A DNA stretch of 35,756 nucleotides from a virus, in the IMG/VR virus record IMGVR_UViG_3300032561_000068, positions 1 to 35,756 of that record; one strand, 5' to 3'. The notes under the pieces are model-generated. The model was not told where the DNA came from. It saw only the letters and a program-made list of their open reading frames with translations, and searched no databases. The translations under genes were made by a program, and so were the position numbers. Of this stretch, positions 29,130-35,756 are shown piece after piece; the stretch's first letter is position 1, and each line of letters opens with the position of its first letter.

Positions 29130-31319
29130 TCAGCTGGTGGTTCATTGCTGTCATACGTAATGGATATTACTGAGGTAGACCCTATCCCATCCGGCCTTAT
29201 CTTCGAACGGTTCCTTAACCCTGAGCGCGTAAGTATGCCAGATATTGACATCGACATGCCAAAGCTAGAACGTGGTATGGTACGCGTTTACCTCGAAAAG
29301 AAGTATGGCCGTTATAACATTGCTTCGATTGGCACATCGAACACCTTAGGGCCAAAGCAGTCAATCAAGGATGTTTGCCGTGGTTTAGGTATCAACAAGG
29401 AAGACACTCAAGAGATGTGTGACATCATTGAGGATGACTGGAACCTTAAGAACCGTGGTGCCAGCTGGGCAGATGTTATGCATCAGTATTCTAAGGATTA
29501 TTCGCCGTGGATGGTAAAGTATCCTAAGCTATTCGATAATCTTCCTGAGTTTGTCAATCACATTCGTCACACCAGTGCTCACGCTGCAGGTATCGTAATC
29601 AGCAAAGATACACTCATTGGTGCTATGCCATTGCGCTACAGTCCTAGCCAAGATGATATCCGCACACAATTCGATATGAACGGTGTAGACGAGCTTGGGT
29701 TCGTCAAGATCGACTTGCTCGGACTCCGCACACTTAGCACACTTATGGCTGCATTAGATCTAATCAAGGAGAGCAACGATGGCACCCTACCTTTCCGTCA
29801 TTTCTATGAATGGAACTACGACTGGGACACCTATTACAACGATAGTGCTGTCTGGGACTCCATCTGCACCGGTAACAATATTGGGTTATTCCAAATCGAG
29901 ACAGGTCCCCTTAGAAGTCTGGTTAAGCGATTCCAACCAAGAAGCATAGAAGACCTCTGCACCATGATTGCCATCTACCGCCCAGGTATTACTCGGTCAG
30001 TAGACTCTGAGACTGGACTTAATCTTCTCGAGATGTACATGCAGAAGCGTGAGGGCAAGCGTAACGTAACGTATAAGCACCCTAAGCTACGCGACATCCT
30101 CGGTGTATCCTACGGTAGTTTCGTTTATCAGGAACAGATCATGGAAACATGTGTAGCGCTAGCTGGCTATACCATTGTTGAGACTGACCGTGTTCGTAAG
30201 GCAGTGGCCAAGTCTAACTATGAGGACATGAAGGACGAAGCTGAGATCTTTGTTCAGAAGTGTATCGACAATGGAATCGATAAAAAGACTGCAGAATCTA
30301 TTTTTGATGATATGCGTGCCTTTGGTATGTATGGTTTCAACAAAAGTCACGGTTATGGTTATTCAATGCTCTCCTACTGGACTGCATGGGTGAAGCATCA
30401 TTACCCGCAGGAGTTCATGACTGCATTGTTCCGTACTAATCCCAACGATAGTGTTATTTACCAGCGTGAATCTCGCCGTATGGGTATTGAGGTCCTTGGT
30501 CCAGACATTAACGAGAGCGGTGACAACTTCACACTCACTAGCGATGGGAATATCCGTTATGGTCTAAGCAAGGTTAAGCACGTTGCAAACGCTGCAGCTG
30601 AGATCAATAAGTTTGGCCCATTCGCTAGTATGGAAGACTTCTTGAACCGTGTGCCGACAAAGCGCATTAACAAGCGTGTTATTGTATCTATGATTAAATG
30701 TGGTGTCTTCGATAGTTTATGCGGTGACCCAAAAACTGCTTTGTACGAGTATTACAAGACCCGTAAGGAATATAAAAAATATGTTGATAATAATTGCGAT
30801 GCTGTTTGTATTTATTGTGCTGGACGTGACAATTATTTCGATTGTCTTTCAATCAACGTTGAAGCGATTGATGCGCGTGGTGCTAACGAACAGGACCTTT
30901 TGGGTACTATGGTTAGTATTGATCCTCTTGCTGATTACATCGAAGTAATTGAAGAAGAACACAATTTCCCCGGAGAGAAGCACATGTTCCAAGGTGAGAA
31001 AGCAATGCTCGGTGGTATCGTAACCATGATCAAACCATTGGTAACAAAGAAGGGCAAGCACCCAGGATCCGAAATGTGCCAACTATGGGTGGAACTACCG
31101 ATCTCTAGCCTTGAAGACGATATGCTTGAAGAAGAAGAAGAATTATCGCAGAGAGATGAGACAGTACAGATCGTCGCATTCCCAGAAGCTTATAAAAGGG
31201 TGAAGAATGAGCTTGAAGTTGGTACACCTGTTCTGGTCCAAGTTGAGAAAATGCGTGATGGCTTAAGCTTAAGAAGTGTATTCCGACTTGACAAACTTAA
31301 AACCGATGCAGTAATATAA
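29022..31319 (+). CDS. dnaE: C-intein fused to DNA polymerase III alpha, C-extein half
   Basis: The first 36 residues are a C-intein: VGPVYDIGVSSQDHSYIIGN (block F, about 12-31) and VVHN (33-36), with Ser37 as the first extein residue. SAGGSLLSYVMDIT follows, completing the split 'GPxRGSAaGSL' motif. PDIDIDMP (73-80) gives catalytic aspartates, FVKIDLLGLRTLS (about 227-239) the third, and FGMYGFNKSHGYGYS is intact. The C-terminus has an OB-like domain (GGIVTMIKPLVTKKGKHPG) and an acidic loop. AGAGAG lies upstream of ATG 29022. After splicing the exteins total about 1097 aa, a normal DnaE length. It provides the replicative polymerase. Confidence 0.93.
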   Translation: MKLKSKTIEHYVGPVYDIGVSSQDHSYIIGNKVVHNSAGGSLLSYVMDITEVDPIPSGLIFERFLNPERVSMPDIDIDMPKLERGMVRVYLEKKYGRYNIASIGTSNTLGPKQSIKDVCRGLGINKEDTQEMCDIIEDDWNLKNRGASWADVMHQYSKDYSPWMVKYPKLFDNLPEFVNHIRHTSAHAAGIVISKDTLIGAMPLRYSPSQDDIRTQFDMNGVDELGFVKIDLLGLRTLSTLMAALDLIKESNDGTLPFRHFYEWNYDWDTYYNDSAVWDSICTGNNIGLFQIETGPLRSLVKRFQPRSIEDLCTMIAIYRPGITRSVDSETGLNLLEMYMQKREGKRNVTYKHPKLRDILGVSYGSFVYQEQIMETCVALAGYTIVETDRVRKAVAKSNYEDMKDEAEIFVQKCIDNGIDKKTAESIFDDMRAFGMYGFNKSHGYGYSMLSYWTAWVKHHYPQEFMTALFRTNPNDSVIYQRESRRMGIEVLGPDINESGDNFTLTSDGNIRYGLSKVKHVANAAAEINKFGPFASMEDFLNRVPTKRINKRVIVSMIKCGVFDSLCGDPKTALYEYYKTRKEYKKYVDNNCDAVCIYCAGRDNYFDCLSINVEAIDARGANEQDLLGTMVSIDPLADYIEVIEEEHNFPGEKHMFQGEKAMLGGIVTMIKPLVTKKGKHPGSEMCQLWVELPISSLEDDMLEEEEELSQRDETVQIVAFPEAYKRVKNELEVGTPVLVQVEKMRDGLSLRSVFRLDKLKTDAVI

Positions 31320-31342
31320 TTACAGTTAAGAAAGGGAGCTCA

Positions 31343-31486
31343 ATGGCTCGTACAGCATCAAAAATGAAAAGATGGCGTTGTCCAAAATGCAGCGAAGAGA
31401 TCCAAGCAATTGGTAGCGCAGTAGCTCACCGTTGCACCATGAACAAGAACCTGACCACTATGTGGGAACTAGTAGAGGAATTGTGA
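31343..31486 (+). CDS. Small zinc-finger-like protein, 47 aa
   Basis: AAAGGGAGCTCA precedes ATG 31343, an excellent ribosome site. The peptide has KRWRCPKCSEEIQAIGSAVA, then HRCTMNKNLTTMWELVEEL. CPKC with a following H-x-C is a zinc-ribbon pattern seen in many phage proteins. It is the first gene after the polymerase, and its stop is one base from the next ATG (TGATG). Confidence 0.75.
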   Translation: MARTASKMKRWRCPKCSEEIQAIGSAVAHRCTMNKNLTTMWELVEEL

Positions 31487-31791
31487 TGAAGTATACAAAT
31501 CTAGAGAATAGCAATATTAAATTATTGGCACATGAACCAGACGAATGCAAAAGTCCTGATGCATGTACGATTCATAACCGCACAGACCACCATATGCGGA
31601 GCTTTAAGCAATTCTATCGATTTGGTCGTGGCATCATGGAACGTATCTGTAGCCATGGCGTAGGCCATCCAGACCCAGATGACATCCGCATAATTAATAA
31701 GGCTGACGACGGGGTACATGGCTGCGATGGTTGTTGCATCCGTTTTGCTACTGAGGAAGAGTACGCTGATTCTCAGAAGTATGGTGAATGA
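31486..31791 (+). CDS. Cys/His-rich hypothetical protein, 101 aa
   Basis: I choose ATG 31486 because it overlaps the previous stop (TGATG) and GAGG is seven bases upstream; the open frame extends to 31432. The protein has HEPDECKSPDACTIHNRTDH, then MRSFKQFYRFGRGIMERICS, HGVGHPDPDD and GVHGCDGCCIRFATEEEYAD. Two Cys/His clusters suggest two metal sites. It resembles actinophage hypothetical proteins carrying 'HGxGHPDPD' and 'HGCDGCC', from memory of the pattern. Function unknown. Confidence 0.75.
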   Translation: MKYTNLENSNIKLLAHEPDECKSPDACTIHNRTDHHMRSFKQFYRFGRGIMERICSHGVGHPDPDDIRIINKADDGVHGCDGCCIRFATEEEYADSQKYGE

Positions 31792-31988
31792 TGCACTTGT
31801 TTCTATTCCTAACTATATTAGTAGTAGCAACAGCATATGTAAATTTTCTCTATAAGTTTTGGGATGGTCGCACCATTGACGGTATGGACTTAGAAGGCAT
31901 CTATACCTGGAGCGCAGTGCTCTTTTCATTTATACTTAGTATTATTCTCATAGAAGTGATGGTGGGTGTATGGCAACTGACTCAGTAG
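31788..31988 (+). CDS. Small two-helix membrane protein, 66 aa
   Basis: ATG 31788 overlaps the previous stop (ATGATG). HLFLFLTILVVATAYVNFLY (3-22) and WSAVLFSFILSIILIEVMVG (about 41-60) are two transmembrane segments joined by a polar loop, KFWDGRTIDGMD. Size and two-helix layout would fit a holin or a membrane anchor, but it is far from the lysin and no charge pattern decides. The 3' end overlaps the next gene by 19 bases. Confidence 0.68.
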   Translation: MMHLFLFLTILVVATAYVNFLYKFWDGRTIDGMDLEGIYTWSAVLFSFILSIILIEVMVGVWQLTQ

Positions 31989-32383
31989 TGGAAAAATGGA
32001 ATAGGTATTGTAAGTGTAGCCACGTAGAAGTTGCTCATATAGGATATACCCCCTATGGCTATAACCCAAACTTTAGTTCTTTCAAATGTACCGCTTCTAT
32101 GCATATTGATGACTACTCGTACCCATGCCGTTGTGATGTCATCTATAAATCTATGGTGAATGGAATACAGTGCTGGAGTTGTGATTCAACAGTCCCAGTG
32201 AACAAAGTTGTATGGCGTGGTGATTTTAAAGATGATGAAGATCTCTGGAAAGAGATCGAAGAAGAGTATTATGTAGTTAGACAGACTCACACCGGTGCTC
32301 AAGCTCGGGTAAAAGAAACACATTATCTGGAGCTTGAAGCGCACAAGCTATACTTAAAGAAATTACACGAAGAAGGATTGTAG
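31970..32383 (+). CDS. Cys-rich hypothetical protein, 137 aa
   Basis: The protein has NRYCKCSHVEVAHIGYTPYG (about 11-30), FKCTASMHIDDYSYPCRCDV (about 38-57) and IQCWSCDSTVPVNKVVWRGD (about 66-85), then an acidic helical C-terminus (DDEDLWKEIEEEYYVV). The three Cys pairs, with His, look like a treble-clef or zinc-ribbon set. The start lies inside the membrane-protein gene. The stop TAG is one base from a GTG start. No function is assigned. Confidence 0.7.
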   Translation: MATDSVVEKWNRYCKCSHVEVAHIGYTPYGYNPNFSSFKCTASMHIDDYSYPCRCDVIYKSMVNGIQCWSCDSTVPVNKVVWRGDFKDDEDLWKEIEEEYYVVRQTHTGAQARVKETHYLELEAHKLYLKKLHEEGL

Positions 32384-32505
32384 TGCAGATCACCATAAAC
32401 ATTGATCAGAGAACGTACCAGAACTTGATGCGTGACGCTCAATACTATAGAATTACTGGCATAGAAGATTTCATCGAAACTAAATTAGAGGAGCTGTATG
32501 GCTAA
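32383..32505 (+). CDS. Ribbon-helix-helix-like mini-protein, 40 aa
   Basis: A GTG start at 32383 overlaps the previous stop (TAGTG) and has AAGGA five bases upstream. The protein reads VQITINIDQRTYQNLMRDAQ then YYRITGIEDFIETKLEELYG. One strand followed by two helices with hydrophobic spacing is the layout of MetJ/Arc-type (RHH) DNA-binding proteins, which act as dimers. It is an inference from the secondary-structure pattern. Its last 8 bases overlap the recA start, so it could autoregulate this unit. Confidence 0.65.
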   Translation: MQITINIDQRTYQNLMRDAQYYRITGIEDFIETKLEELYG

Positions 32506-33607
32506 AGACGCGATCGATAAACTTATTTCAGATTTAAATAAGTTCACACCGGAAGGCAGTCTTAAACCACTTGTTCTACGTGGTAACAGTATCGAAAAGG
32601 TGAATGCTATCCCTTGCTTCACACCCGCATTAGCGTACCTTCTGGGTATTGGTGGATGGCCTGAGGGTAAGCTCATCGAGTTCTTTGGCAAAGAACACTC
32701 TGGTAAGACTTCATTCGCTATTATGGCATTGAAGGACTGCTACGATTATTACAAGGGCGAAAAGATGGTCGCCATCATTGACCTTGAACACCGTTTCAAC
32801 CCTGAATGGGCAGAGAAGCTTGGGCTTAAGGTCGATGACAACCTAATCGTTGTACAGCCACCAGACGCAGAGACAGCTACTGATATGATGGTTGCCCTAA
32901 TTAAGAGCAAGCAAATTGGTGCTATTGTGTGGGACTCCGTAGGAGCAGCAGCTACTAAGCACAGCATGCAGCAACTCACTGATAAGAACGATAAGATGGG
33001 TGGTAACGCTGCCGTTATGAAGCGTAACGTCCAGACTGTTGCCCCATTAGCTAACCTGTACGGTGTCACCTGTTTCTATCTTAACCAACTCCGTGCTGAT
33101 ATGGATGGGTACAACCGTCCCATGACTCCAGGTGGTCACGCAGTCAAGCATGCGATGAGTGTACGTATCTACCTACGCCCAGGTAGCGATAAGTACTTTG
33201 ACAAGATCAACGGTGAGAACACCCAGGTTGGTAACCCAATTGTTGTCAAGACAGTAAAGAATAGCTATGGCCCTCCATTCCGTGAGGGTTGGACTGATTT
33301 CTACAGCCAGCCGTGTACTTTCTTGGACCATCCAGGTATTGATACGAAGCGTGACCTTGCTCGTATGGGTATTTTGCTAGGTGTAGCCACCCGTGGTGGT
33401 GCTTGGTTCACTTGGAGAGATATTAAGGCTCAAGGCCGTGATACTTTCTTCGAACAGATTTGGAATAGTGGCATGGCAGAAGAATTCGAAGCAGAGATCG
33501 TAACTGCTATCAAAAAGGGCTCAGGTATGGCAGTGGTAGAAGATGATGATTTCTTCGGTAGACCATTGACTGATGCAAAAGATGACTTACACGACCCAGA
33601 AGTTTAG
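32498..33607 (+). CDS. recA: RecA/UvsX-like recombinase
   Basis: The 369-aa protein has Walker A FFGKEHSGKTSFAI (62-75), MVAIIDLEHRFNPEWAEKLG (about 89-108, compare RecA 'AFIDAEHALDP.YA.kLG') and GAIVWDSVGAA (Walker B, about 145-155). It has MKRNVQTVAPLANLYGVTCF, FYLNQLRADMD and TPGGHAVKH (about 206-214). The acidic C-terminus matches recombinases. It forms filaments on single-stranded DNA to drive recombination-dependent replication and repair. GGAG lies seven bases before ATG 32498, which overlaps the RHH-like gene by 8 bases. The protein lacks some RecA C-terminal domain but is near full length. Confidence 0.94.
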   Translation: MAKDAIDKLISDLNKFTPEGSLKPLVLRGNSIEKVNAIPCFTPALAYLLGIGGWPEGKLIEFFGKEHSGKTSFAIMALKDCYDYYKGEKMVAIIDLEHRFNPEWAEKLGLKVDDNLIVVQPPDAETATDMMVALIKSKQIGAIVWDSVGAAATKHSMQQLTDKNDKMGGNAAVMKRNVQTVAPLANLYGVTCFYLNQLRADMDGYNRPMTPGGHAVKHAMSVRIYLRPGSDKYFDKINGENTQVGNPIVVKTVKNSYGPPFREGWTDFYSQPCTFLDHPGIDTKRDLARMGILLGVATRGGAWFTWRDIKAQGRDTFFEQIWNSGMAEEFEAEIVTAIKKGSGMAVVEDDDFFGRPLTDAKDDLHDPEV

Positions 33608-33619
33608 AAAGGAAACATA

Positions 33620-33916
33620 ATGAATATTGGAGATACAGTAACTACAGTTAATTCACTAGGTACCATCGTTGGTGTTGCCACGAATGGTTTGCCAATCGTT
33701 GAATGGGCTTCTAAGGAATACATGACCTATGCGCCAGAAGAGCTCATCGTTGTAGAACTTCCTGAGCCCAATGACGAACTTAACCCGATGAGCGAAGAAG
33801 AAGAGGAAGCGTATCAAAAATGGCTTCTTGCTAAGCGCGAAGAGAAGACAGAGTCATTCGTTAAGATGGTAGAAGAAAAGATTGAAGAAAACAACAAAGA
33901 AAAAGGCACAGAATGA
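33620..33916 (+). CDS. Hypothetical protein with beta N-terminus and coiled-coil tail, 98 aa
   Basis: AAAGGAA lies before ATG 33620. The first 45 residues are beta-rich (MNIGDTVTTVNSLGTIVGVA, VEWASKEYMTYAPEEL), compatible with an SH3-like or KOW-type barrel. The rest is a strongly acidic helix (MSEEEEEAYQKWLL, then VKMVEEKIEENNKEKG). No catalytic motif. Next to recA it could be a mediator, but this is unsupported. The stop overlaps the next ATG. Confidence 0.7.
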   Translation: MNIGDTVTTVNSLGTIVGVATNGLPIVEWASKEYMTYAPEELIVVELPEPNDELNPMSEEEEEAYQKWLLAKREEKTESFVKMVEEKIEENNKEKGTE

Positions 33917-34080
33917 CTGAGCACGAAGAAGAATACGAAGGCGTAACCCTTTACGTTGATGCTGAAGGATGGCCAGATAACCTAGAAGGGTTGCACCTCA
34001 TCGAACAGAATGTATACATGGAAAATGGTAAAGTCAAGATCATTGGCGACCCAATCTGGAAATTTGGGGAGGATGGATGA
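33913..34080 (+). CDS. Small acidic protein, 55 aa
   Basis: ATG 33913 overlaps the previous stop (ATGA). The peptide reads MTEHEEEYEGVTLYVDAEGW, then LEGLHLIEQNVYMENGKVKI and PIWKFGEDG. It is beta-like and acidic, with no metal motif. Its stop overlaps the next ATG. No family is recognised. Confidence 0.7.
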   Translation: MTEHEEEYEGVTLYVDAEGWPDNLEGLHLIEQNVYMENGKVKIIGDPIWKFGEDG

Positions 34081-34241
34081 GTTGGATTGGACATTTTTGC
34101 CATGAATGCCATGTAAAGTTTATAAAGGCTAGAGACTATATCATTCATCACAGTGAGAATCACTTGTCTAGCAACCAGAGTAAAGATTCTATAGAATGGG
34201 AAGAGTCACTCGCTAGGCAGAAGTTTAAGGAACAAGAATGA
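34077..34241 (+). CDS. Single C2H2 zinc-finger-like mini-protein, 54 aa
   Basis: ATG 34077 overlaps the previous stop (ATGA) and follows GGGGAGGATGG. The N-terminus has FCHECHVKFIKARDYIIHH, i.e. C8-x2-C11-x12-H24-x4-H29, which is the spacing of a classical C2H2 finger with an aromatic after the second Cys. A charged helix (SIEWEESLARQKFKEQ) follows. It may bind nucleic acid or protein. Classical C2H2 fingers are uncommon in bacterial phages. Confidence 0.72.
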   Translation: MSWIGHFCHECHVKFIKARDYIIHHSENHLSSNQSKDSIEWEESLARQKFKEQE

Positions 34242-34405
34242 CGTACGAACCAAAAAAAGCTAATTGTAAGAACTGTCACCGTAAGTTCGGTGATATCAGA
34301 GAAATTTTACAAGGCGCTGATGGAACATGGGTTCATCAAACGCGCTATTATGATGTTAAATGCAACCCTTTTGATGCTTGGGTGGCTGAACCCGAGGAGG
34401 GGTGA
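34238..34405 (+). CDS. Small Cys-containing protein, 55 aa
   Basis: ATG 34238 overlaps the preceding stop (ATGA). It reads MTYEPKKANCKNCHRKFGDI, then GADGTWVHQTRYYDVKCNPF and AWVAEPEEG. CKNC with a later H and C suggests a zinc ribbon. The 3' end carries GAGGAGGGG, which is the ribosome site of the next gene. Function unknown. Confidence 0.72.
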   Translation: MTYEPKKANCKNCHRKFGDIREILQGADGTWVHQTRYYDVKCNPFDAWVAEPEEG

Positions 34406-34539
34406 TGGAAGAAAAAGATAACATGGACAGATTAAAGCATGGTTGGGGAGAACGTTTACTCCACATACAGAATTCACCTGGGAACCCTTTGAACTGGTTC
34501 AAGAAAGAAGAAGATGATGGCAACGCCGAAGAAAGCTGA
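34405..34539 (+). CDS. Hypothetical protein, 44 aa
   Basis: ATG 34405 overlaps the previous stop (TGATG) behind a very strong GAGGAGGGG. The peptide reads MEEKDNMDRLKHGWGERLLH, then NSPGNPLNWFKKEEDDGNAE. It is charged, with three Trp/His aromatics and no Cys. It overlaps the next gene by 26 bases. Coupling and ribosome site support expression. Confidence 0.65.
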   Translation: MEEKDNMDRLKHGWGERLLHIQNSPGNPLNWFKKEEDDGNAEES

Positions 34540-34855
34540 AATGACTGAATTCGAAAAAGTCATCAAAGAAATCACAGATCTTCATAATAAGAAGCAATCA
34601 GACTATGGTCGTCCAGAACAGGGCGACCCATTCGCCAATGTCCGTGCCAGCGAAGATTTCGGTATCCCTGGTTATTTAGGTGCTGTTATCAGGGCCAATG
34701 ACAAAGTCAGACGAATCCAGAAGTATGCTCGTGGTGGTACAATGGTTAATGAATCTGTCGAAGATTCTCTGTTAGATGCAGCAGTATACTTTATCATCGC
34801 TCTGTGCCTATTCAGGGAAAACGATGGGAAACAAGACCAGACTGTGGAGGGATGA
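34514..34855 (+). CDS. DUF1599-like protein (nucleotide-modification-associated?)
   Basis: The 113-aa protein has EITDLHNKKQSDYGRPEQGD (about 19-38), PFANVRASEDFGIPGYLGAV, IRANDKVRRIQKYARGG and NESVEDSLLDAAVYFIIALC (about 78-97). The order 'K..DYG.....F.N......', 'R..DK..R' and 'E...Dsl.DlA.Y.iia' is typical of DUF1599-type small proteins in phages. They have been grouped as 'nucleotide-modification-associated' on context; biochemical function is not established here. ATG 34514 is chosen; ATG 34517 is possible. Confidence 0.65.
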   Translation: MMATPKKAEMTEFEKVIKEITDLHNKKQSDYGRPEQGDPFANVRASEDFGIPGYLGAVIRANDKVRRIQKYARGGTMVNESVEDSLLDAAVYFIIALCLFRENDGKQDQTVEG

Positions 34856-34859
34856 TCCA

Positions 34860-35039
34860 ATGGAATACACCAATGCCTACCTCGTGAATAGGGTAACCAC
34901 ACTCGAGGCGATGCTAAACCGTGTCAAAGAAGTTATTGAACTCGTTGGAGTGGATGACGATATCAAAATTCCTATGATTAAGGGTACATTAAACCCTTAT
35001 GGGGTTACTAAGCAAGTGCCAAACAAAAATGAAGCGTAA
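34860..35039 (+). CDS. Hypothetical protein, 59 aa
   Basis: I choose ATG 34860 because GGAGG lies nine bases upstream; the frame is open from 34776 but that part is inside the preceding gene. The peptide is helical (AYLVNRVTTLEAMLNRVKEV, then IELVGVDDDIKIPMIKG) and ends NPYGVTKQVPNKNEA. It could form a coiled coil. It overlaps the HNH gene by 11 bases. No family recognised. Confidence 0.66.
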   Translation: MEYTNAYLVNRVTTLEAMLNRVKEVIELVGVDDDIKIPMIKGTLNPYGVTKQVPNKNEA

Positions 35040-35454
35040 CCTATGGAGAAAAGTAGAACGTGAAGGCGATTGCTGGGTCTGGACTGGTAGTACAGCTAAT
35101 CGAGGGTACGGTAGCATCCACCACGATGGTAGGAACGGCTATCTTCCTCACAGACTAGCCTATGAGCTCCTGGTTGGGCCGATACCTGAAGGTTTAGTAC
35201 TTGACCACATGTGCCAGAATAGACGCTGTGTGAACCCTAAACATTTGGATCCTGTGACAAACCGTGTTAATATCTTACGTGGTAAGAGTGTTGCAGCCTT
35301 GAACTTCATCAAGACTGAATGCGTCAATGGCCATCCATTCGATCAGAAGAATACAAAAATTAGGAAGGATAAGACAAGATCATGCAGACAATGCGAAAAA
35401 GATCGTCTAAAAAAGTTCAGAGAAAATCAAAAGCTACAAAAGCACCAGAGGTAA
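35029..35454 (+). CDS. HNH homing-type endonuclease
   Basis: The 141-aa protein has CWVWTGSTANRGYGSIHHDG (about 16-35), PHRLAYELLVGPIPEGLVLD (about 41-60) and HMCQNRRCVNPKHLDPVTNR (61-80). This is the HNH_3-type layout in which H and CxxxxC hold the fold and VNPxHL supplies the third His. The second part, ECVNGHPFDQKNTKIRKDKT then CRQCEKDR, is a second zinc-finger-like DNA-binding segment. Such genes are often free-standing mobile endonucleases. I choose ATG 35029 over the upstream open frame. No good ribosome site is seen; it may be coupled to the overlapping gene. Confidence 0.92.
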   Translation: MKRNLWRKVEREGDCWVWTGSTANRGYGSIHHDGRNGYLPHRLAYELLVGPIPEGLVLDHMCQNRRCVNPKHLDPVTNRVNILRGKSVAALNFIKTECVNGHPFDQKNTKIRKDKTRSCRQCEKDRLKKFRENQKLQKHQR

Positions 35455-35456
35455 AA

Positions 35457-35636
35457 ATGGGTAAGAAGATCGATATGGCAATTGATTCTGTCTACGCATT
35501 GACAGTTGAAGCCTATGGTAAAGTTGATCATCATGCCAGTGAACATGATTTTGGTTATGCTCAGGGTCTTACCGAAGCTATGAAAGTTCTGCGTGATATC
35601 CAGCAGGGCAATAACCGTAGGTTCCCTCGTTACTAA
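35457..35636 (+). CDS. Small hypothetical protein, 59 aa
   Basis: ATG 35457 follows CCAGAGGTAAAA, a fair ribosome site. The frame extends upstream into the HNH gene but without one. It reads MGKKIDMAIDSVYALTVEAY, then GKVDHHASEHDFGYAQGLTE and AMKVLRDIQQGNNRRFPRY. A helical protein with several His residues; no family is recognised. The stop overlaps the next ATG (TAATG). Confidence 0.7.
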   Translation: MGKKIDMAIDSVYALTVEAYGKVDHHASEHDFGYAQGLTEAMKVLRDIQQGNNRRFPRY

Positions 35637-35756
35637 TGGGGACAGAAAGCTACTGGCGTCATGAGCACAGCAAATTGCAGGAAGAATTGCGTCAAGTGTA
35701 TCAACAAGTAAACTATTACGTCAATGAGAATACTAGATTACGTGAAGAGAATGAAA
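35636..35756 (+). CDS. Start of a coiled-coil protein (3' truncated)
   Basis: ATG 35636 sits on the previous stop (TAATG) and the frame is open to the end of the window. The 40 visible residues (WRHEHSKLQEELRQVYQQVN, then YYVNENTRLREENE) have Leu/Val heptads and alternating charges, typical of a coiled coil. The remainder and any function lie outside the window. Confidence 0.6.
   Translation, partial: MGTESYWRHEHSKLQEELRQVYQQVNYYVNENTRLREENE

Noticed and set aside
1-35756. CRISPR array, integrase/attachment site, insertion sequence, rRNA
   Set aside because: No regularly spaced repeat, no tyrosine or serine recombinase motif, no transposase and no rRNA-like sequence was seen on either strand.

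Overview
The window is 35.8 kb of a tailed-phage genome of moderate to low GC. Nearly all genes read on the + strand and are packed with start/stop overlaps (ATGA, GTGA, TAATG, TGATG). A gp25-like protein followed by a baseplate J protein points to a contractile-tail (myovirus-type) virion. A WhiB-type regulator and an Rpf-like cell-wall hydrolase with a signal peptide point to an actinobacterial host. Together with the AT-leaning composition this fits a phage of an aquatic, lower-GC actinobacterium. That host assignment is inference.

Layout. 1-7415: end of the structural module (tail tip, gp25-like, baseplate J, a baseplate/tail protein, a 1063-aa tail protein). 7412-9713: an SNF2-like helicase with a predicted leaderless promoter, then a secreted Rpf/transglycosylase-like lysin behind an odd six-codon mini-ORF. 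9951-13373: a GC-rich structured element, the WhiB protein, three consecutive glycosyltransferases of different folds (GT2-like, GT4-like, GT17-like) and a small acidic protein. 13380-14801: six tRNA genes in two clusters (Lys-UUU, Pro-UGG, Thr-UGU, Leu-UAA; Arg-UCU, Val-UAC) around small genes. 14854-16184: small proteins and an HslV/proteasome-like Ntn hydrolase.

16193-22511 is a replication operon behind a good promoter. It holds a conserved unknown, a MerR-like HTH protein, a 5'-3' flap exonuclease, a LuxC/aldehyde-dehydrogenase-like protein lacking the catalytic Cys, a membrane protein, an Sm-like candidate, an unknown, a DnaC-type loader and a DnaB-type helicase. It ends in a long hairpin. 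22615-26639 holds a pyrimidine-dimer glycosylase-like protein, tiny Cys-rich proteins, a tandem pair of paralogues in a GC-rich patch, DnaG-type primase, a probable ssDNA-binding protein and GroES with a 19-bp leader hairpin.

26740-31319 is the most remarkable locus. The replicative polymerase (Pol III alpha, DnaE type) is broken at its GPxRG/SAGGS motif into two genes, one ending in an N-intein and the other starting with a C-intein. A free-standing GIY-YIG/NUMOD3 homing endonuclease gene lies between them, overlapping both. This is the 'fractured gene' arrangement with a trans-splicing split intein. 31343-35756 holds small Zn-binding and membrane proteins, a 40-aa ribbon-helix-helix-like protein, a RecA/UvsX recombinase, a chain of tiny overlapping genes, a DUF1599-like protein, an HNH endonuclease and a partial coiled-coil gene running off the end.

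The genes describe a largely self-sufficient replisome (polymerase, helicase, loader, primase, SSB, flap exonuclease, RecA). Added to it are translation support (tRNAs all with U34 anticodons), protein quality-control parts (GroES, HslV-like) and glycan-modifying enzymes. No CRISPR array, integrase, insertion sequence or rRNA was seen.
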